Below, in pieces: positions 8,701-16,404 of a stretch of DNA of 64,000 nt. Position 1 is the first letter of the stretch. Each line of letters starts with the position of its first letter. The stretch covers positions 1,798,001 to 1,862,000 of the forward strand of contig NZ_PGTY01000001.1 of assembly GCF_002797915.1 (NCBI RefSeq), in the 5' to 3' direction. The translations under genes were made by a program, and so were the position numbers. The stretch comes from Yoonia maricola (GTDB taxonomy: Bacteria; Pseudomonadota; Alphaproteobacteria; Rhodobacterales; Rhodobacteraceae). Under the pieces are notes generated by a model, which saw only the letters and a program-made list of their open reading frames with translations, was not told where the DNA came from and made no database searches.

Positions 8701-9169
8701 GCTTGGCGTTGATCAGTTCCGAAATCTGGCCCTGCCGCACCAACGCGGGCGAGTGCGCCCCGGTTGAGGCATCGGCAAACAGCATCTGGACATCACGCGC
8801 GCGTACGTCCTTAGCCCCGACCTTATAGGCCGACCCCGCATCTCGTGTGATCCGGCGAATAATCTCAAGGTTATCGTCATCGTTAAACGCGGCAGGCGCG
8901 AGCCGCTCGCCATTGTCGATCACCAAGGACACTTCAGCAAAATTCCGGGCAGGCCGTGTTGCAGCCCCCGCAAAGATCACATCTTCCATGCCACCGCCGC
9001 GCATCGCCTTGGGGCGGTTTTCACCCATGACCCAGCGCAATGCCTCAAGCAGGTTCGACTTGCCACAGCCATTGGGGCCCACAACGCCGGTCAGACCATC
9101 GGCGATGATCAGATCGGTGGGGTCCACAAAGCTTTTGAAGCCGTTCAGTCGCAGTTTGCTAAAACGCAA
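5714..9169 (-). CDS. smc: Chromosome segregation protein SMC
   Basis: A 1151-residue condensin ATPase that organises and helps segregate the chromosome. The N-terminal ATPase half has Walker A GPNGCGKS at residues 31-38; long Ala/Glu-rich coiled coils flank a central hinge (around LLRVQGGYEKALGAALAD); the C-terminal half has the signature LSGGEQ and Walker B ICVLDEVDAPLDD. Length is usual for the family. The start is a TTG at 9169 (reads as MRFSKLRLNGFKSF), since no ATG fits the conserved N terminus; the ribosome site is poor. No ScpA or ScpB is visible nearby. Long antisense open frames here are artefacts of the GC-rich coiled-coil codons. Confidence 0.95.
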   Translation of the reverse strand: MRFSKLRLNGFKSFVDPTDLIIADGLTGVVGPNGCGKSNLLEALRWVMGENRPKAMRGGGMEDVIFAGAATRPARNFAEVSLVIDNGERLAPAAFNDDDNLEIIRRITRDAGSAYKVGAKDVRARDVQMLFADASTGAHSPALVRQGQISELINAKPKARRRILEEAAGISGLYQRRHEAELKLKGAETNLTRVDDVIEQLAAQLGQLARQAKQAARYREIGDKLRRAEGMLLFRRWKEADEALLAAADQLRERTTTAAQAEKAAREAAKGRAVAEDALPPLREEEAIAAAVLQRLQVQRDTLKDQEQRALDMIETLRGRIEQLTHDMERESGLNKDAGETIERLEWEAREIGKAGEGHDARLEEAQVAAREAAGVLQQREADLAQLTEDVARLAARHQSARRLLDDNRTTLTKSEEEAARAKAAMAEAETALKQAEADFAAAGAAEKAAVAAAEAADKALVEAESVRADTQARESDARALRSEAEGEANALRAEVAALAKLVERDTAEGGQVLDLLRVQGGYEKALGAALADDLRAPAVEADAKSGWALLPSYGSAQTLPEAVLALTNYVTVPEVLARRMSQVGLVDAADGPRLQADLKPGQRLVSIEGDLWRWDGFRAGAEDAPSAAALRLQQLNRLTELKRDLEEASATALGAAQAHEALTGMLKEQTEADHAARQARRDADRAVADANRAASRAEADRNLSQGKMESLGLAVKRHEEEALTARRALAEAEKAAKDLGDLDTARASVEDVKMTVEAARITMMSRRSAHDEVRREGEARLKRNQEITKEISGWKHRLETANKRTAELAERKAESEEALAEATAAPEEIAAKRAELADAIDEAEMRRKASADKLAEADNVLRDAGHQEREAEREASEAREARARSEARSDAAKETVAYAAERIMEAQEVTPEKLLETLETDVDQMPAAEVIEGQVNALKRQRDSLGAVNLRAEEDAKEVQVEHDALVSEKADLEAAIAALRSGIASLNKEGRERLLTAFEQVNENFGLLFTHLFGGGEAKLVLVESDDPLEAGLEIMCQPPGKKLSTLSLLSGGEQTLTALALIFAVFLANPAPICVLDEVDAPLDDANVTRFCDLLDEMTRRTETRFLIITHHAVTMSRMDRLFGVTMGEQGVSQLVSVDLKKAAAMVA

Positions 9170-9402
9170 GAGTTTTGCCCGTATGATTCCTCAAGGTAGC
9201 AAAGCATCACCCTCTGTCGCACCACCTGTCAACGCCCTGAACCCCGCATGTGCCATGTTCCGCCGTGTTATCCACAAGATATTGCGGCTCGCAGCCCATT
9301 TTTCAGGGTAATCCTCTCATGATCTGATCGATGCGACGTCAAACTATCTGTAAACGTCGGTTTTCAACTTGACCCGACAGGCCCGTTGGACGCACCATCA
9401 AC

Positions 9403-9599
9403 GGGCATGGTTCCCCGCACGGCGTTTAAGCGTCAGGGGATCAAATGGGAATGTGGACGGGCCGATCTCTGCCAGAGGCCTCAAACCACAGCCGCCCCCG
9501 CGACTGTATGCGGAGAGTGCTTTGCGAAAACGCCACTGGGGATCGCCCTGGGAAGGCCGCAAAACACCAAGACCCGCAAGCCAGGAGACCAGCCATGCG
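9403..9599 (+). promoter_or_regulatory. Cobalamin (AdoCbl) riboswitch
   Basis: The leader shows the ordered conserved parts of the cobalamin riboswitch: GGGAATGTGG, GCCGCCCCCGCGACTGTATG, CGGAGAG, GCCACTGGGG, GGGAAGGC, and the closing box GCAAGCCAGGAGACC (9576-9590). The ends GGGCATGG and CCATGC can pair as the outer stem. About 50 bases later stands the start of the CbiM-like gene with a strong GAAGGAAGG ribosome site; a small hairpin (CCGTC/GACGG, about 9614-9629) lies between. No terminator with a T run is seen, so control is probably at translation: binding of adenosylcobalamin would hide the ribosome site. It should turn down cobalt uptake when B12 is plentiful. Whether it also governs cobW and cobN by read-through is open. 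Confidence 0.95.
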
Positions 9600-9647
9600 C
9601 AACGTGAAACCAGCCGTCGGGGATGACGGTGAAGGAAGGAAAATCAA

Positions 9648-10322
9648 ATGCATATCGAACCAGGTATCGTTACCGGGGCTAAAATTGCGCTGTCATATGC
9701 CACAGCCGCAGGGGCCGCCGTCTATTCAGCCAAACTGATCTGGGAGGCGTTGCGCAATCGTGGCATCCCGTCACTTGGGGTCAGGGCCGCTATCGCGACA
9801 GTCGCTGTCTTTGTCTTTTTTGAACTACTGCCGCATATGGCTGTGGGCGTGTCAGAGGTTCACCTTATACTTGGCACAACGCTCTTGTTAATCCTTGGCA
9901 CAGCGCCAGCGGCCATTGGCCTTGCTTTGGGGCTGCTGATCCAAGGTGCGTTCTTTGCCCCCTCAGACCTGCCGCAATATGCGATGAATGTTACAACGCT
10001 ACTCGTTCCGCTCTTTGGGCTGCATATGCTGTCCAAACACGTTATCACCAAAGGCACCGCTTACGTCGATCTGAGCTTCAAGCAATGCTTGGCCATGTCG
10101 GCCACCTATCAAGGCGGCATCGTTCTTTGGGTCGCGTTCTGGGCGTTCTATGGCAGCGGGTTTGGTGCCGAAAATATCTCTGCCGTGCTGAGCTTCGGGG
10201 CTGCCTATATGCTGGTCCTTTTGATTGAGCCAATTGCCGATCTGGCTGTGCTAGCTGCCGCAAAAGGCATGCGCAACCTGGAAGGCAGCGCATTGGTCAC
10301 GCCACGCCTCTATTCAATCTAA
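9648..10322 (+). CDS. CbiM-like energy-coupling-factor permease (cobalt uptake)
   Basis: A 224-residue protein with about six to seven membrane helices. The N-terminal MHIEPG matches the Met-His start of CbiM/NikM proteins, where the His at position 2 helps bind the metal, and VSEVHLILGTTLLLILG with LIQGAFF matches the CbiM core. It is thus a cobalt (or nickel) substrate-binding permease. No CbiN, CbiQ or CbiO follows, so it either works alone or shares an energy module encoded elsewhere. The cobalamin riboswitch directly upstream argues for cobalt. The next gene, cobW, is 152 bases away and also belongs to B12 synthesis. Confidence 0.88.
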   Translation: MHIEPGIVTGAKIALSYATAAGAAVYSAKLIWEALRNRGIPSLGVRAAIATVAVFVFFELLPHMAVGVSEVHLILGTTLLLILGTAPAAIGLALGLLIQGAFFAPSDLPQYAMNVTTLLVPLFGLHMLSKHVITKGTAYVDLSFKQCLAMSATYQGGIVLWVAFWAFYGSGFGAENISAVLSFGAAYMLVLLIEPIADLAVLAAAKGMRNLEGSALVTPRLYSI

Positions 10323-10474
10323 CTTGAGCGGTGCCTTCCACCCACAGATCAGTCGGTTGAGGGCACCTTGCCGCATATCCCATGCGTGGTCCTTGCTTGA
10401 AAAGACAGCAGCCATTGCATAGGGGTTCGGACAAACTTGGTCGTTTCCGGCCTATTCAGAAATGGATTTCACTT

Positions 10475-11542
10475 ATGCCTGCCAAAATCCCTGCTACAGT
10501 TGTCACCGGCTTTCTCGGCGCTGGGAAGACCACCCTCATCCGCCACATGCTGCAAAACGCCGACGGCAAGAAGATCGCTCTGATCATAAATGAATTTGGT
10601 GATCTTGGGGTTGATGGCGATATCCTCAAAGGCTGCGGCGATGAAGTCTGCACCGAAGACGATATCGTTGAACTTTCCAACGGCTGCATCTGCTGTACCG
10701 TCGCTGATGATTTCATCCCAACGATGGAAGCGCTGCTGGCGCGCGAGGATAAGCCCGATCACATCGTCATCGAAACCTCTGGTCTTGCCTTGCCGCAACC
10801 CCTTGTCCGTGCGTTCAACTGGCCGGGCATTTCCACCAAAGTGACGGTGGACGGGGTCGTGACCGTTGTGGATGGCCGCGCCGTCCACGACGGCCAGTTT
10901 GCCCACAACGTCGCCGCTGTAGATGCCCAGCGTGCGCAGGACGAAAACCTTGATCACGAAACACCCTTATCTGAACTCTTCGAGGATCAGGTGGCCTGTG
11001 CCGATATGATCGTGGTAAACAAAACGGACCTCTTGGCGGCTTCCGAAGCCGAAACGCTGACAAGCAAGCTGAAGTCTGAGTCTCGCGACGGTGTTCAAGT
11101 TGTCAAAGCCACCATGGGCGCGCTGCCTGTCGACGTGCTTCTCGGCCAAGGTATTAGTGCCGAAGATGACCTTGCCGCACGTCATGAAATCCACCATCAT
11201 CACCATCACGATGATGACGAAGACGGTCACCACCATGATCATGAACACGGGCATGGCCATGACGAATTTGAAAGCTTCATTGTCACGCGCGGCGAAATCG
11301 CAAACGTCAATGCCTTCGCCGAACAGGTCGCAGACGTCATCCGTGCCAACAGCATCCTACGCCTGAAAGGTTTCGTAGCAATCGAAGGCAAGCCGATGCG
11401 CCTGACCTTGCAAGCGGTCGGTCCCCGCGTCGACACGTATTTTGATCAGCCCTTTGGTGACGCCCCCCGCGAAACCCGGCTGGTCGTCATCGGCGAAGCG
11501 GGGCTTGATCACGCAGCCATCACGACCGCCCTGCAAGCATGA
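10475..11542 (+). CDS. cobW: CobW GTPase, cobalamin biosynthesis metallochaperone
   Basis: A 355-residue G3E-family P-loop GTPase thought to deliver Co(II) to the CobNST chelatase. The GTP-binding motif TGFLGAGKT is at residues 11-19, the metal site CICC follows in NGCICCTVADDF, then VNKTDLL. Between residues about 238 and 265 is a His/Asp-rich loop with six His in a row, a likely metal store. The C-terminal CobW_C domain (NSILRLKGFVAIEGK) is intact. The ATG at 10475 gives the conserved MPAKIPATVVTGF; an upstream in-frame ATG at 10382 is not supported. The TGA overlaps the next gene's ATG, so it is translated together with the acetyltransferase and cobN. Confidence 0.95.
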   Translation: MPAKIPATVVTGFLGAGKTTLIRHMLQNADGKKIALIINEFGDLGVDGDILKGCGDEVCTEDDIVELSNGCICCTVADDFIPTMEALLAREDKPDHIVIETSGLALPQPLVRAFNWPGISTKVTVDGVVTVVDGRAVHDGQFAHNVAAVDAQRAQDENLDHETPLSELFEDQVACADMIVVNKTDLLAASEAETLTSKLKSESRDGVQVVKATMGALPVDVLLGQGISAEDDLAARHEIHHHHHHDDDEDGHHHDHEHGHGHDEFESFIVTRGEIANVNAFAEQVADVIRANSILRLKGFVAIEGKPMRLTLQAVGPRVDTYFDQPFGDAPRETRLVVIGEAGLDHAAITTALQA

Positions 11543-11991
11543 TCATCGTTGAACGGACAGACCCGCATCACCCGCAAGCGACGGCATTGCTGAAGCAAAG
11601 CCATGCCTTAATGAAAAGTCTGTTCCCGCCCGAGGATAACTTCTACCTTGATATTGATGATCTGGTCGCGCCCAGCATTCACTTCTACGCAGCCCGCGAA
11701 GGCGGTGATATTCTGGGCACCGGAGCGCTGATGATCAAACCCGACTATGGCGAAGTAAAGTCGATGTTCGTCTCCGAAGCGGCACGCGGCAAAGGCGTGG
11801 CCGCTGCGATCCTGCGCCAAATCGAAGATACAGCACGGGAAGAAGGCGTCTCAATCCTTAAGCTTGAAACCGGAAACCTGCTGCACGCCGCCCATCGGCT
11901 CTATGCACGGCATGGCTTCACAAACTGCGGTGTATTTGGCGACTATGTGACCGCCAAAAGCTCACTCTTCATGGAAAAGCCTCTCACCTGA
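11539..11991 (+). CDS. GNAT-family N-acetyltransferase inside the cobW-cobN operon
   Basis: A 150-residue single-domain GNAT protein. The acetyl-CoA loop appears as VSEAARGKGVAAAILRQIE, followed by LKLETGNLLHAAHRLYARHGF, as in the PhnO/YjdJ-like amino-group acetyltransferases. Substrate unknown. It overlaps cobW by four bases (ATGA) and touches cobN by one base (TGATG), so it is firmly built into the operon. A role in B12 synthesis or in controlling one of its proteins or intermediates is inference from place only; it may also be a passenger. Length and codon use look like its neighbours. Confidence 0.82.
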   Translation: MIIVERTDPHHPQATALLKQSHALMKSLFPPEDNFYLDIDDLVAPSIHFYAAREGGDILGTGALMIKPDYGEVKSMFVSEAARGKGVAAAILRQIEDTAREEGVSILKLETGNLLHAAHRLYARHGFTNCGVFGDYVTAKSSLFMEKPLT

Positions 11992-14900
11992 TGCACCTAC
12001 TGGCCGCAACACCCGGAGCAATCTCCGACGGCACCGAACCCGTCGATCTAGGCCAAACACCTGCCGATGTGGTGATTATCTCGGCCGCGGACACCGAGCT
12101 GGCCGCCCTATCAGACGCCCGCGCCGAAATGAGCGACCCACCCACGCTCCGCCTCGCAAACATGATGCACCTGACCCACCCTATGTCAGTCGATCTGCAT
12201 CTGGACGATTGCGCGACCAAGTCCCGGCTGGTCATCGCCCGGATCTTGGGCGGTGCTGGCTATTGGAAATACGGTCTCACCCAATATGCCGCACGCCTCC
12301 GAGAGGCTAACATTCCCTTCGCAGCACTCCCCGGCGACGACAAACCAGACCCCGAACTGCGCGAACTCTCGACCGTCAGCGGCGAAGATTACGACACTCT
12401 TTGGTCCTACCTCGTCGAGGGCGGGCCAGAGAACAGCACCAACTTGCTGGCGTACGCAAAAACCATGCTGGGTGGCGGCGAAAAACCCAGCGCACCCGCT
12501 CCCCTTCTGCGCGCAGGTGTCTATTGGCCGGGTGCCGGGATCGCAGACCTCACGGCAGCCCAGTCCGGCTGGACCAAAGGCGCCCCCATCGTTCCCATCA
12601 TCTTCTACCGCGCCCTTGTCCAAGGCGGCGGTCTGAACCCCATCAACCGGCTGACCCGCAGCCTGTCACGCGCGGGCCTCAACCCGCTGCCAATCTTTGT
12701 GGCCAGCCTGAAAGACCCCGTCAGCACCGCGACCCTGCAGCAACTCTTCGCCGAAGCGCCACCCGACGTCATCCTGAACTGCACAGCCTTTGCCGTCGGC
12801 AGCCCACATGATGGCGATGACAGCCCGCAAAACCCCCTTTTGAACAACGACGCACCGATCTTTCAGGTGATCCTCTCTGGTGCGGTAGAGGCGGCATGGG
12901 CCGAAGGCCTGCATGGCCTCACCGCCCGCGACATCGCGATGAATGTGGCTTTACCGGAAGTCGACGGACGCATTCTCTCCCGCGCGGTCAGCTTCAAAGG
13001 CGAGGCCTTCTTTGACGACGCGACCGAATGCCCCATCGCCACCTATCAGGCCCGCGGCGACCGGATCGACTTCGTCACGCAGCTCACGAAAAACTGGGCC
13101 ACCCTGCGACGCACCCTGGCAGAGGCCAAGAAAACCGCCCTCATCCTCGCCAACTACCCCAACAAAGACGGCCGCCTCGCTAACGGCGTCGGGCTCGACA
13201 CACCCGCAGCAACTGTCCACGTCCTGAACCTTCTCAAAGCAGAAGGACACGACGTCACGCCACCCACCGACAGCGCCGCTCTCATGGCACAGATAATGGC
13301 CGGGCCAACCAATTGGCTCACCGACCGGGCGGACAAAGAAGGGGGTGAATTCCTCCCTCTCGACCTCTACACGCAATACTTCGAAGCTCTCCCGTGGGAC
13401 ATCAAGGAACAAATCACGACCCGCTGGGGTACACCCGAGAAAGACCCCTTTCTTCGTCCAATCAAACTTCCGCCGGAGGCTCCGACAGACACAACAATCA
13501 CAGGTTTCGCCCTCAGCATACACCGCTTCGGAAACGCTGTCGTTGGGCTACAACCCGCGCGCGGCTATAACATCGACCCGACCGACACCTACCACTCCCC
13601 CGACCTAGTGCCGCCGCACAACTATCTGGCCTTCTATTTCTGGCTACGGCACCACTGGGGCGCCGACGCGATTGTGCATATGGGCAAACATGGCAATCTT
13701 GAGTGGCTGCCGGGCAAAGCGGTGGCCCTATCCGAGACGTGTTGGCCCGAAGCCGTCTTCGGTCCCACCCCCCACATCTATCCTTTCATCGTCAACGATC
13801 CCGGTGAAGGCACCCAAGCCAAAAGACGCACATCGGCAGTGATTATCGATCACCTGACGCCACCGCTCACCCGCGCTGAAAGCTACGGGCCGCTGCGTGA
13901 TCTCGAAGCGCTGGTCGACGAATACTATGAAGCCGCAGGGGTCGATCCCCGCCGGATCGACCATCTGCGCCGCGAAATCCTGTCATTGTCAGAAGTCACA
14001 GGCCTTGCCAAAGATGCGGGCTTTACCGGCGACCAAGATGGCGATCTGGGCAAACTTGACGCCTACCTATGCGAACTCAAAGAGGCGCAAATCCGTGATG
14101 GGTTGCATGTCTTCGGCCAATCCCCCACCGGCCAACAAGAACGCGACCTTGCCATCGCTTTGGCGCGCGTGCCCCGCAGCGATGGCAAAGCTGGCGACGC
14201 ATCACTCTTGCGCGCATTGGCATCTGACCTTCACCTCACCATCGACCCGCTTGATTGCGACATGACAGGCACACCACCTGAAAAGCCCGACATGTTAGCC
14301 GATGGCACAACGTGGCGCACAAACGGCGATACAATCGAAAAACTCGAACGAATATCCCAACAGCTTCTCGATAGCGAAAAGCGACCGCCGGGGCCGATGA
14401 GCGCGGCAGTGCTGACCGAAATTCAAACTAACATTCTGTCCACCGTCCAAGCCTGCGGTGCAGCCGAAGGCAAGGCGTTACTCACAGCGCTCTCGGGCCG
14501 CTTCGTCCCTCCTGGCCCCTCAGGTGCACCGACGCGCGGACGCATGGATGTCTTGCCCACAGGCCGCAACTTTTACTCCGTCGACAGCCGCGCCGTGCCC
14601 ACCCCAACTGCATGGGCGCTGGGATGGAAATCCGCGAATTTGTTGATCGAAAAACACCTTCAAGATCACGGCGATTGGCCCCGCAGCATGCTGGTCACAG
14701 CCTGGGGCACGGCCAATATGCGTACCGGCGGCGATGATATCGCCCAAGCATTGGCGCTGATGGGGGTCAAGCCTACATGGGACAGTGCCAACCGGCGGGT
14801 GACGGGTTTCGACGTCCTCCCCCAATCCGTTCTTGGTCGACCACGGATTGATGTCACCCTGCGTATCTCCGGCTTTTTCCGCGACGCCTTCCCGCAATTG

Positions 14901-15692
14901 ATCGCACTGGTAGACAGCGCCGCACGGGCGGTCCAGGACATGGACGAACCCGCAGACATCAACCCCGCCGCTGCACGCCATAAAGCAGGCGAAGACCAAA
15001 CCCGCGTCTTCGGCTCAAAACCCGGTTCTTATGGGGCAGGCTTGCAAGCGTTGATTGATGAACGGATCTGGGCGGATAAATCCGACTTTGCCGAGGCCTA
15101 TCTGGAATGGGGCAGCTACGCCTACGGCAAAGGCGCAGAGGGCCGTAAGGCTCGAAAAGCCTTTGAAGCAAGGCTCTCGCAAGCCGAGGCTGTGGTCCAG
15201 AACCAGGACAACCGCGAACACGATATCCTCGACAGTGACGACTACTATCAATTCGAAGGCGGGGCGGCAGCGGCCATCAGTAACCTACAAGGTCAAAACA
15301 GGCCCATCTATCATAACGACCACTCACGCCCCGAACGCCCCGTGATCCGAACGCTGGACGATGAAATAGGGCGGGTCGTCCGATCACGCGTCGTGAACCC
15401 CAAATGGATTGATGGTGTCAAACGCCACGGCTACAAAGGTGCTTTTGAGATCGCGGCAACGGTTGACTACCTCTTCGCCTTCGCCGCCACCACAGGGGCC
15501 GTGCGCAACCACCATTTCGATCTGGTGGAAGAGGCGTTCATCAAAGACGACGCGACCCGCGACTTCATCGCCGACGCCAACGCACCCGCCCTCAAGGAAA
15601 TCGCCCAGCGCTTGCAAGAGGCGATTGACCGCGACCTCTGGCAACCCAAGTCGAACTCCGCCCGCGCACGTATCGCAGGGTTGCTGACGTAA
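11991..15692 (+). CDS. cobN: Cobaltochelatase subunit CobN
   Basis: A 1233-residue large subunit of the ATP-dependent chelatase CobNST, which puts cobalt into hydrogenobyrinic a,c-diamide in the aerobic B12 route. Motifs seen include VHMGKHGNLEWLPGK, FIVNDPGEGTQAKRR, PTGRNFYSVDSRAVPT and SYGAGLQALIDERIW, typical of the CobN/BchH family. Length is in the usual range of 1200-1300. The small subunits CobS and CobT are not in the window. The start ATG touches the GNAT stop. The TAA stop lies within a 26-base perfect palindrome (15689-15714). Confidence 0.95.
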   Translation: MHLLAATPGAISDGTEPVDLGQTPADVVIISAADTELAALSDARAEMSDPPTLRLANMMHLTHPMSVDLHLDDCATKSRLVIARILGGAGYWKYGLTQYAARLREANIPFAALPGDDKPDPELRELSTVSGEDYDTLWSYLVEGGPENSTNLLAYAKTMLGGGEKPSAPAPLLRAGVYWPGAGIADLTAAQSGWTKGAPIVPIIFYRALVQGGGLNPINRLTRSLSRAGLNPLPIFVASLKDPVSTATLQQLFAEAPPDVILNCTAFAVGSPHDGDDSPQNPLLNNDAPIFQVILSGAVEAAWAEGLHGLTARDIAMNVALPEVDGRILSRAVSFKGEAFFDDATECPIATYQARGDRIDFVTQLTKNWATLRRTLAEAKKTALILANYPNKDGRLANGVGLDTPAATVHVLNLLKAEGHDVTPPTDSAALMAQIMAGPTNWLTDRADKEGGEFLPLDLYTQYFEALPWDIKEQITTRWGTPEKDPFLRPIKLPPEAPTDTTITGFALSIHRFGNAVVGLQPARGYNIDPTDTYHSPDLVPPHNYLAFYFWLRHHWGADAIVHMGKHGNLEWLPGKAVALSETCWPEAVFGPTPHIYPFIVNDPGEGTQAKRRTSAVIIDHLTPPLTRAESYGPLRDLEALVDEYYEAAGVDPRRIDHLRREILSLSEVTGLAKDAGFTGDQDGDLGKLDAYLCELKEAQIRDGLHVFGQSPTGQQERDLAIALARVPRSDGKAGDASLLRALASDLHLTIDPLDCDMTGTPPEKPDMLADGTTWRTNGDTIEKLERISQQLLDSEKRPPGPMSAAVLTEIQTNILSTVQACGAAEGKALLTALSGRFVPPGPSGAPTRGRMDVLPTGRNFYSVDSRAVPTPTAWALGWKSANLLIEKHLQDHGDWPRSMLVTAWGTANMRTGGDDIAQALALMGVKPTWDSANRRVTGFDVLPQSVLGRPRIDVTLRISGFFRDAFPQLIALVDSAARAVQDMDEPADINPAAARHKAGEDQTRVFGSKPGSYGAGLQALIDERIWADKSDFAEAYLEWGSYAYGKGAEGRKARKAFEARLSQAEAVVQNQDNREHDILDSDDYYQFEGGAAAAISNLQGQNRPIYHNDHSRPERPVIRTLDDEIGRVVRSRVVNPKWIDGVKRHGYKGAFEIAATVDYLFAFAATTGAVRNHHFDLVEEAFIKDDATRDFIADANAPALKEIAQRLQEAIDRDLWQPKSNSARARIAGLLT
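13466..13483. repeat. Second copy of the 18-base GCCGGAGGC motif, inside cobN
   Basis: ACTTCCGCCGGAGGCTCC differs at one base from the string at 5692-5709. Here it is translated in frame within CobN as part of KLPPEAPT, a proline-rich linker. The match could be chance in GC-rich DNA, but 17 of 18 bases is more than expected. Confidence 0.35.
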
Positions 15693-15714
15693 GGTGGATC
15701 ATGATCCACCTTAC
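15689..15714. repeat. 26-base perfect palindrome at the cobN stop codon
   Basis: Left arm GTAAGGTGGATCA, right arm its exact reverse complement TGATCCACCTTAC, with no loop bases. The TAA of cobN (15690-15692) is part of the left arm. The same outer eight bases, GTAAGGTG and CACCTTAC, and the same total length recur at 55942-55967 with a different core; a shorter relative is at 23905-23925. It could fold as an RNA hairpin between cobN and cobO, but a loopless stem followed by CCCTTTG is not a standard terminator. A repeated extragenic palindrome is the better reading. Confidence 0.75.
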
Positions 15715-15765
15715 CCTTTGCCCCTGCCCCACCAACCCGCTACCCTGCACTGAAAGGAGCCCGTC

Positions 15766-16380
15766 ATGACCGATCAGAATACCGATGACCGCCATGCCAT
15801 GAAGATGGCCAAGAAGAAGGCCGCGCGCGACAAAATCATGGCAACAAAAACAGACAAAAAAGGTCTGATCATCGTGCACACCGGCAAGGGCAAAGGCAAA
15901 TCCTCGGCCGCCTTCGGCATGATCTTCCGTTGCATCGCACATGATATGAAATGCGCGGTCGTGCAGTTTATCAAAGGTGGTATGTCGACGGGCGAACGTG
16001 ACCTGATCCTTGCAAAGTTCAATGATACCTGCGCCTTCCACACAATGGGCGAAGGCTTCACATGGGAAACCCAAGACAAATCCCGTGACACCGAAATGGC
16101 ACAAGCGGCCTGGGCCAAGGCCAAGGAACTGATTTTGGATGAAACCAACCACATGGTCCTGCTTGACGAAATCAACATCGCGATCCGCTATGATTACGTG
16201 AGCGCGGCCGAAGTCGTGACCTTCCTGCGTGACCACAAGCCCGAAATGACCCATGTGGTCCTGACCGGGCGTAACGCGCACGAAGATCTGATCGAACTGG
16301 CGGATCTTGTGACGGAAATGGAGCTGGTCAAACACCCGTTCCGGTCCGGGGTTAAAGCACAAATCGGGGTAGAGTTCTGA
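15766..16380 (+). CDS. cobO: Cob(I)yrinic acid a,c-diamide adenosyltransferase (CobO/BtuR)
   Basis: A 204-residue enzyme that moves the 5'-deoxyadenosyl group of ATP to the cobalt of the corrinoid. The P-loop variant GKGKGKS is at residues 40-46; FIKGGMSTGERDL, LLDEINIAIRYDY and VVLTGRNAHEDLIELADLVTEM are typical of CobA/CobO. The C terminus (KHPFRSGVKAQIGVEF) is the usual one. A clear AAAGGAG ribosome site precedes the ATG. It is 73 bases after cobN with the palindrome in between, and is the natural next step of the aerobic route. Confidence 0.95.
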   Translation: MTDQNTDDRHAMKMAKKKAARDKIMATKTDKKGLIIVHTGKGKGKSSAAFGMIFRCIAHDMKCAVVQFIKGGMSTGERDLILAKFNDTCAFHTMGEGFTWETQDKSRDTEMAQAAWAKAKELILDETNHMVLLDEINIAIRYDYVSAAEVVTFLRDHKPEMTHVVLTGRNAHEDLIELADLVTEMELVKHPFRSGVKAQIGVEF

Positions 16381-16404
16381 AGCCCGCGCTACAGGATCAC
16401 CACG

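Noticed and set aside
7013..8767. Long open frames antisense to smc (several over 200 residues)
   Set aside because: They mirror the Ala/Glu/Arg-rich coiled-coil codons of smc, have no recognisable domain and no ribosome sites.
10323..10474. Second cobalamin riboswitch or terminator between the CbiM-like gene and cobW
   Set aside because: GGTGCC/GGCACC could pair over a 25-base loop, but there is no riboswitch core and no T run.
15689..15714. Intrinsic terminator after cobN
   Set aside because: The stem has no loop bases and is followed by CCCTTTG, not a T run; repeat reading preferred.
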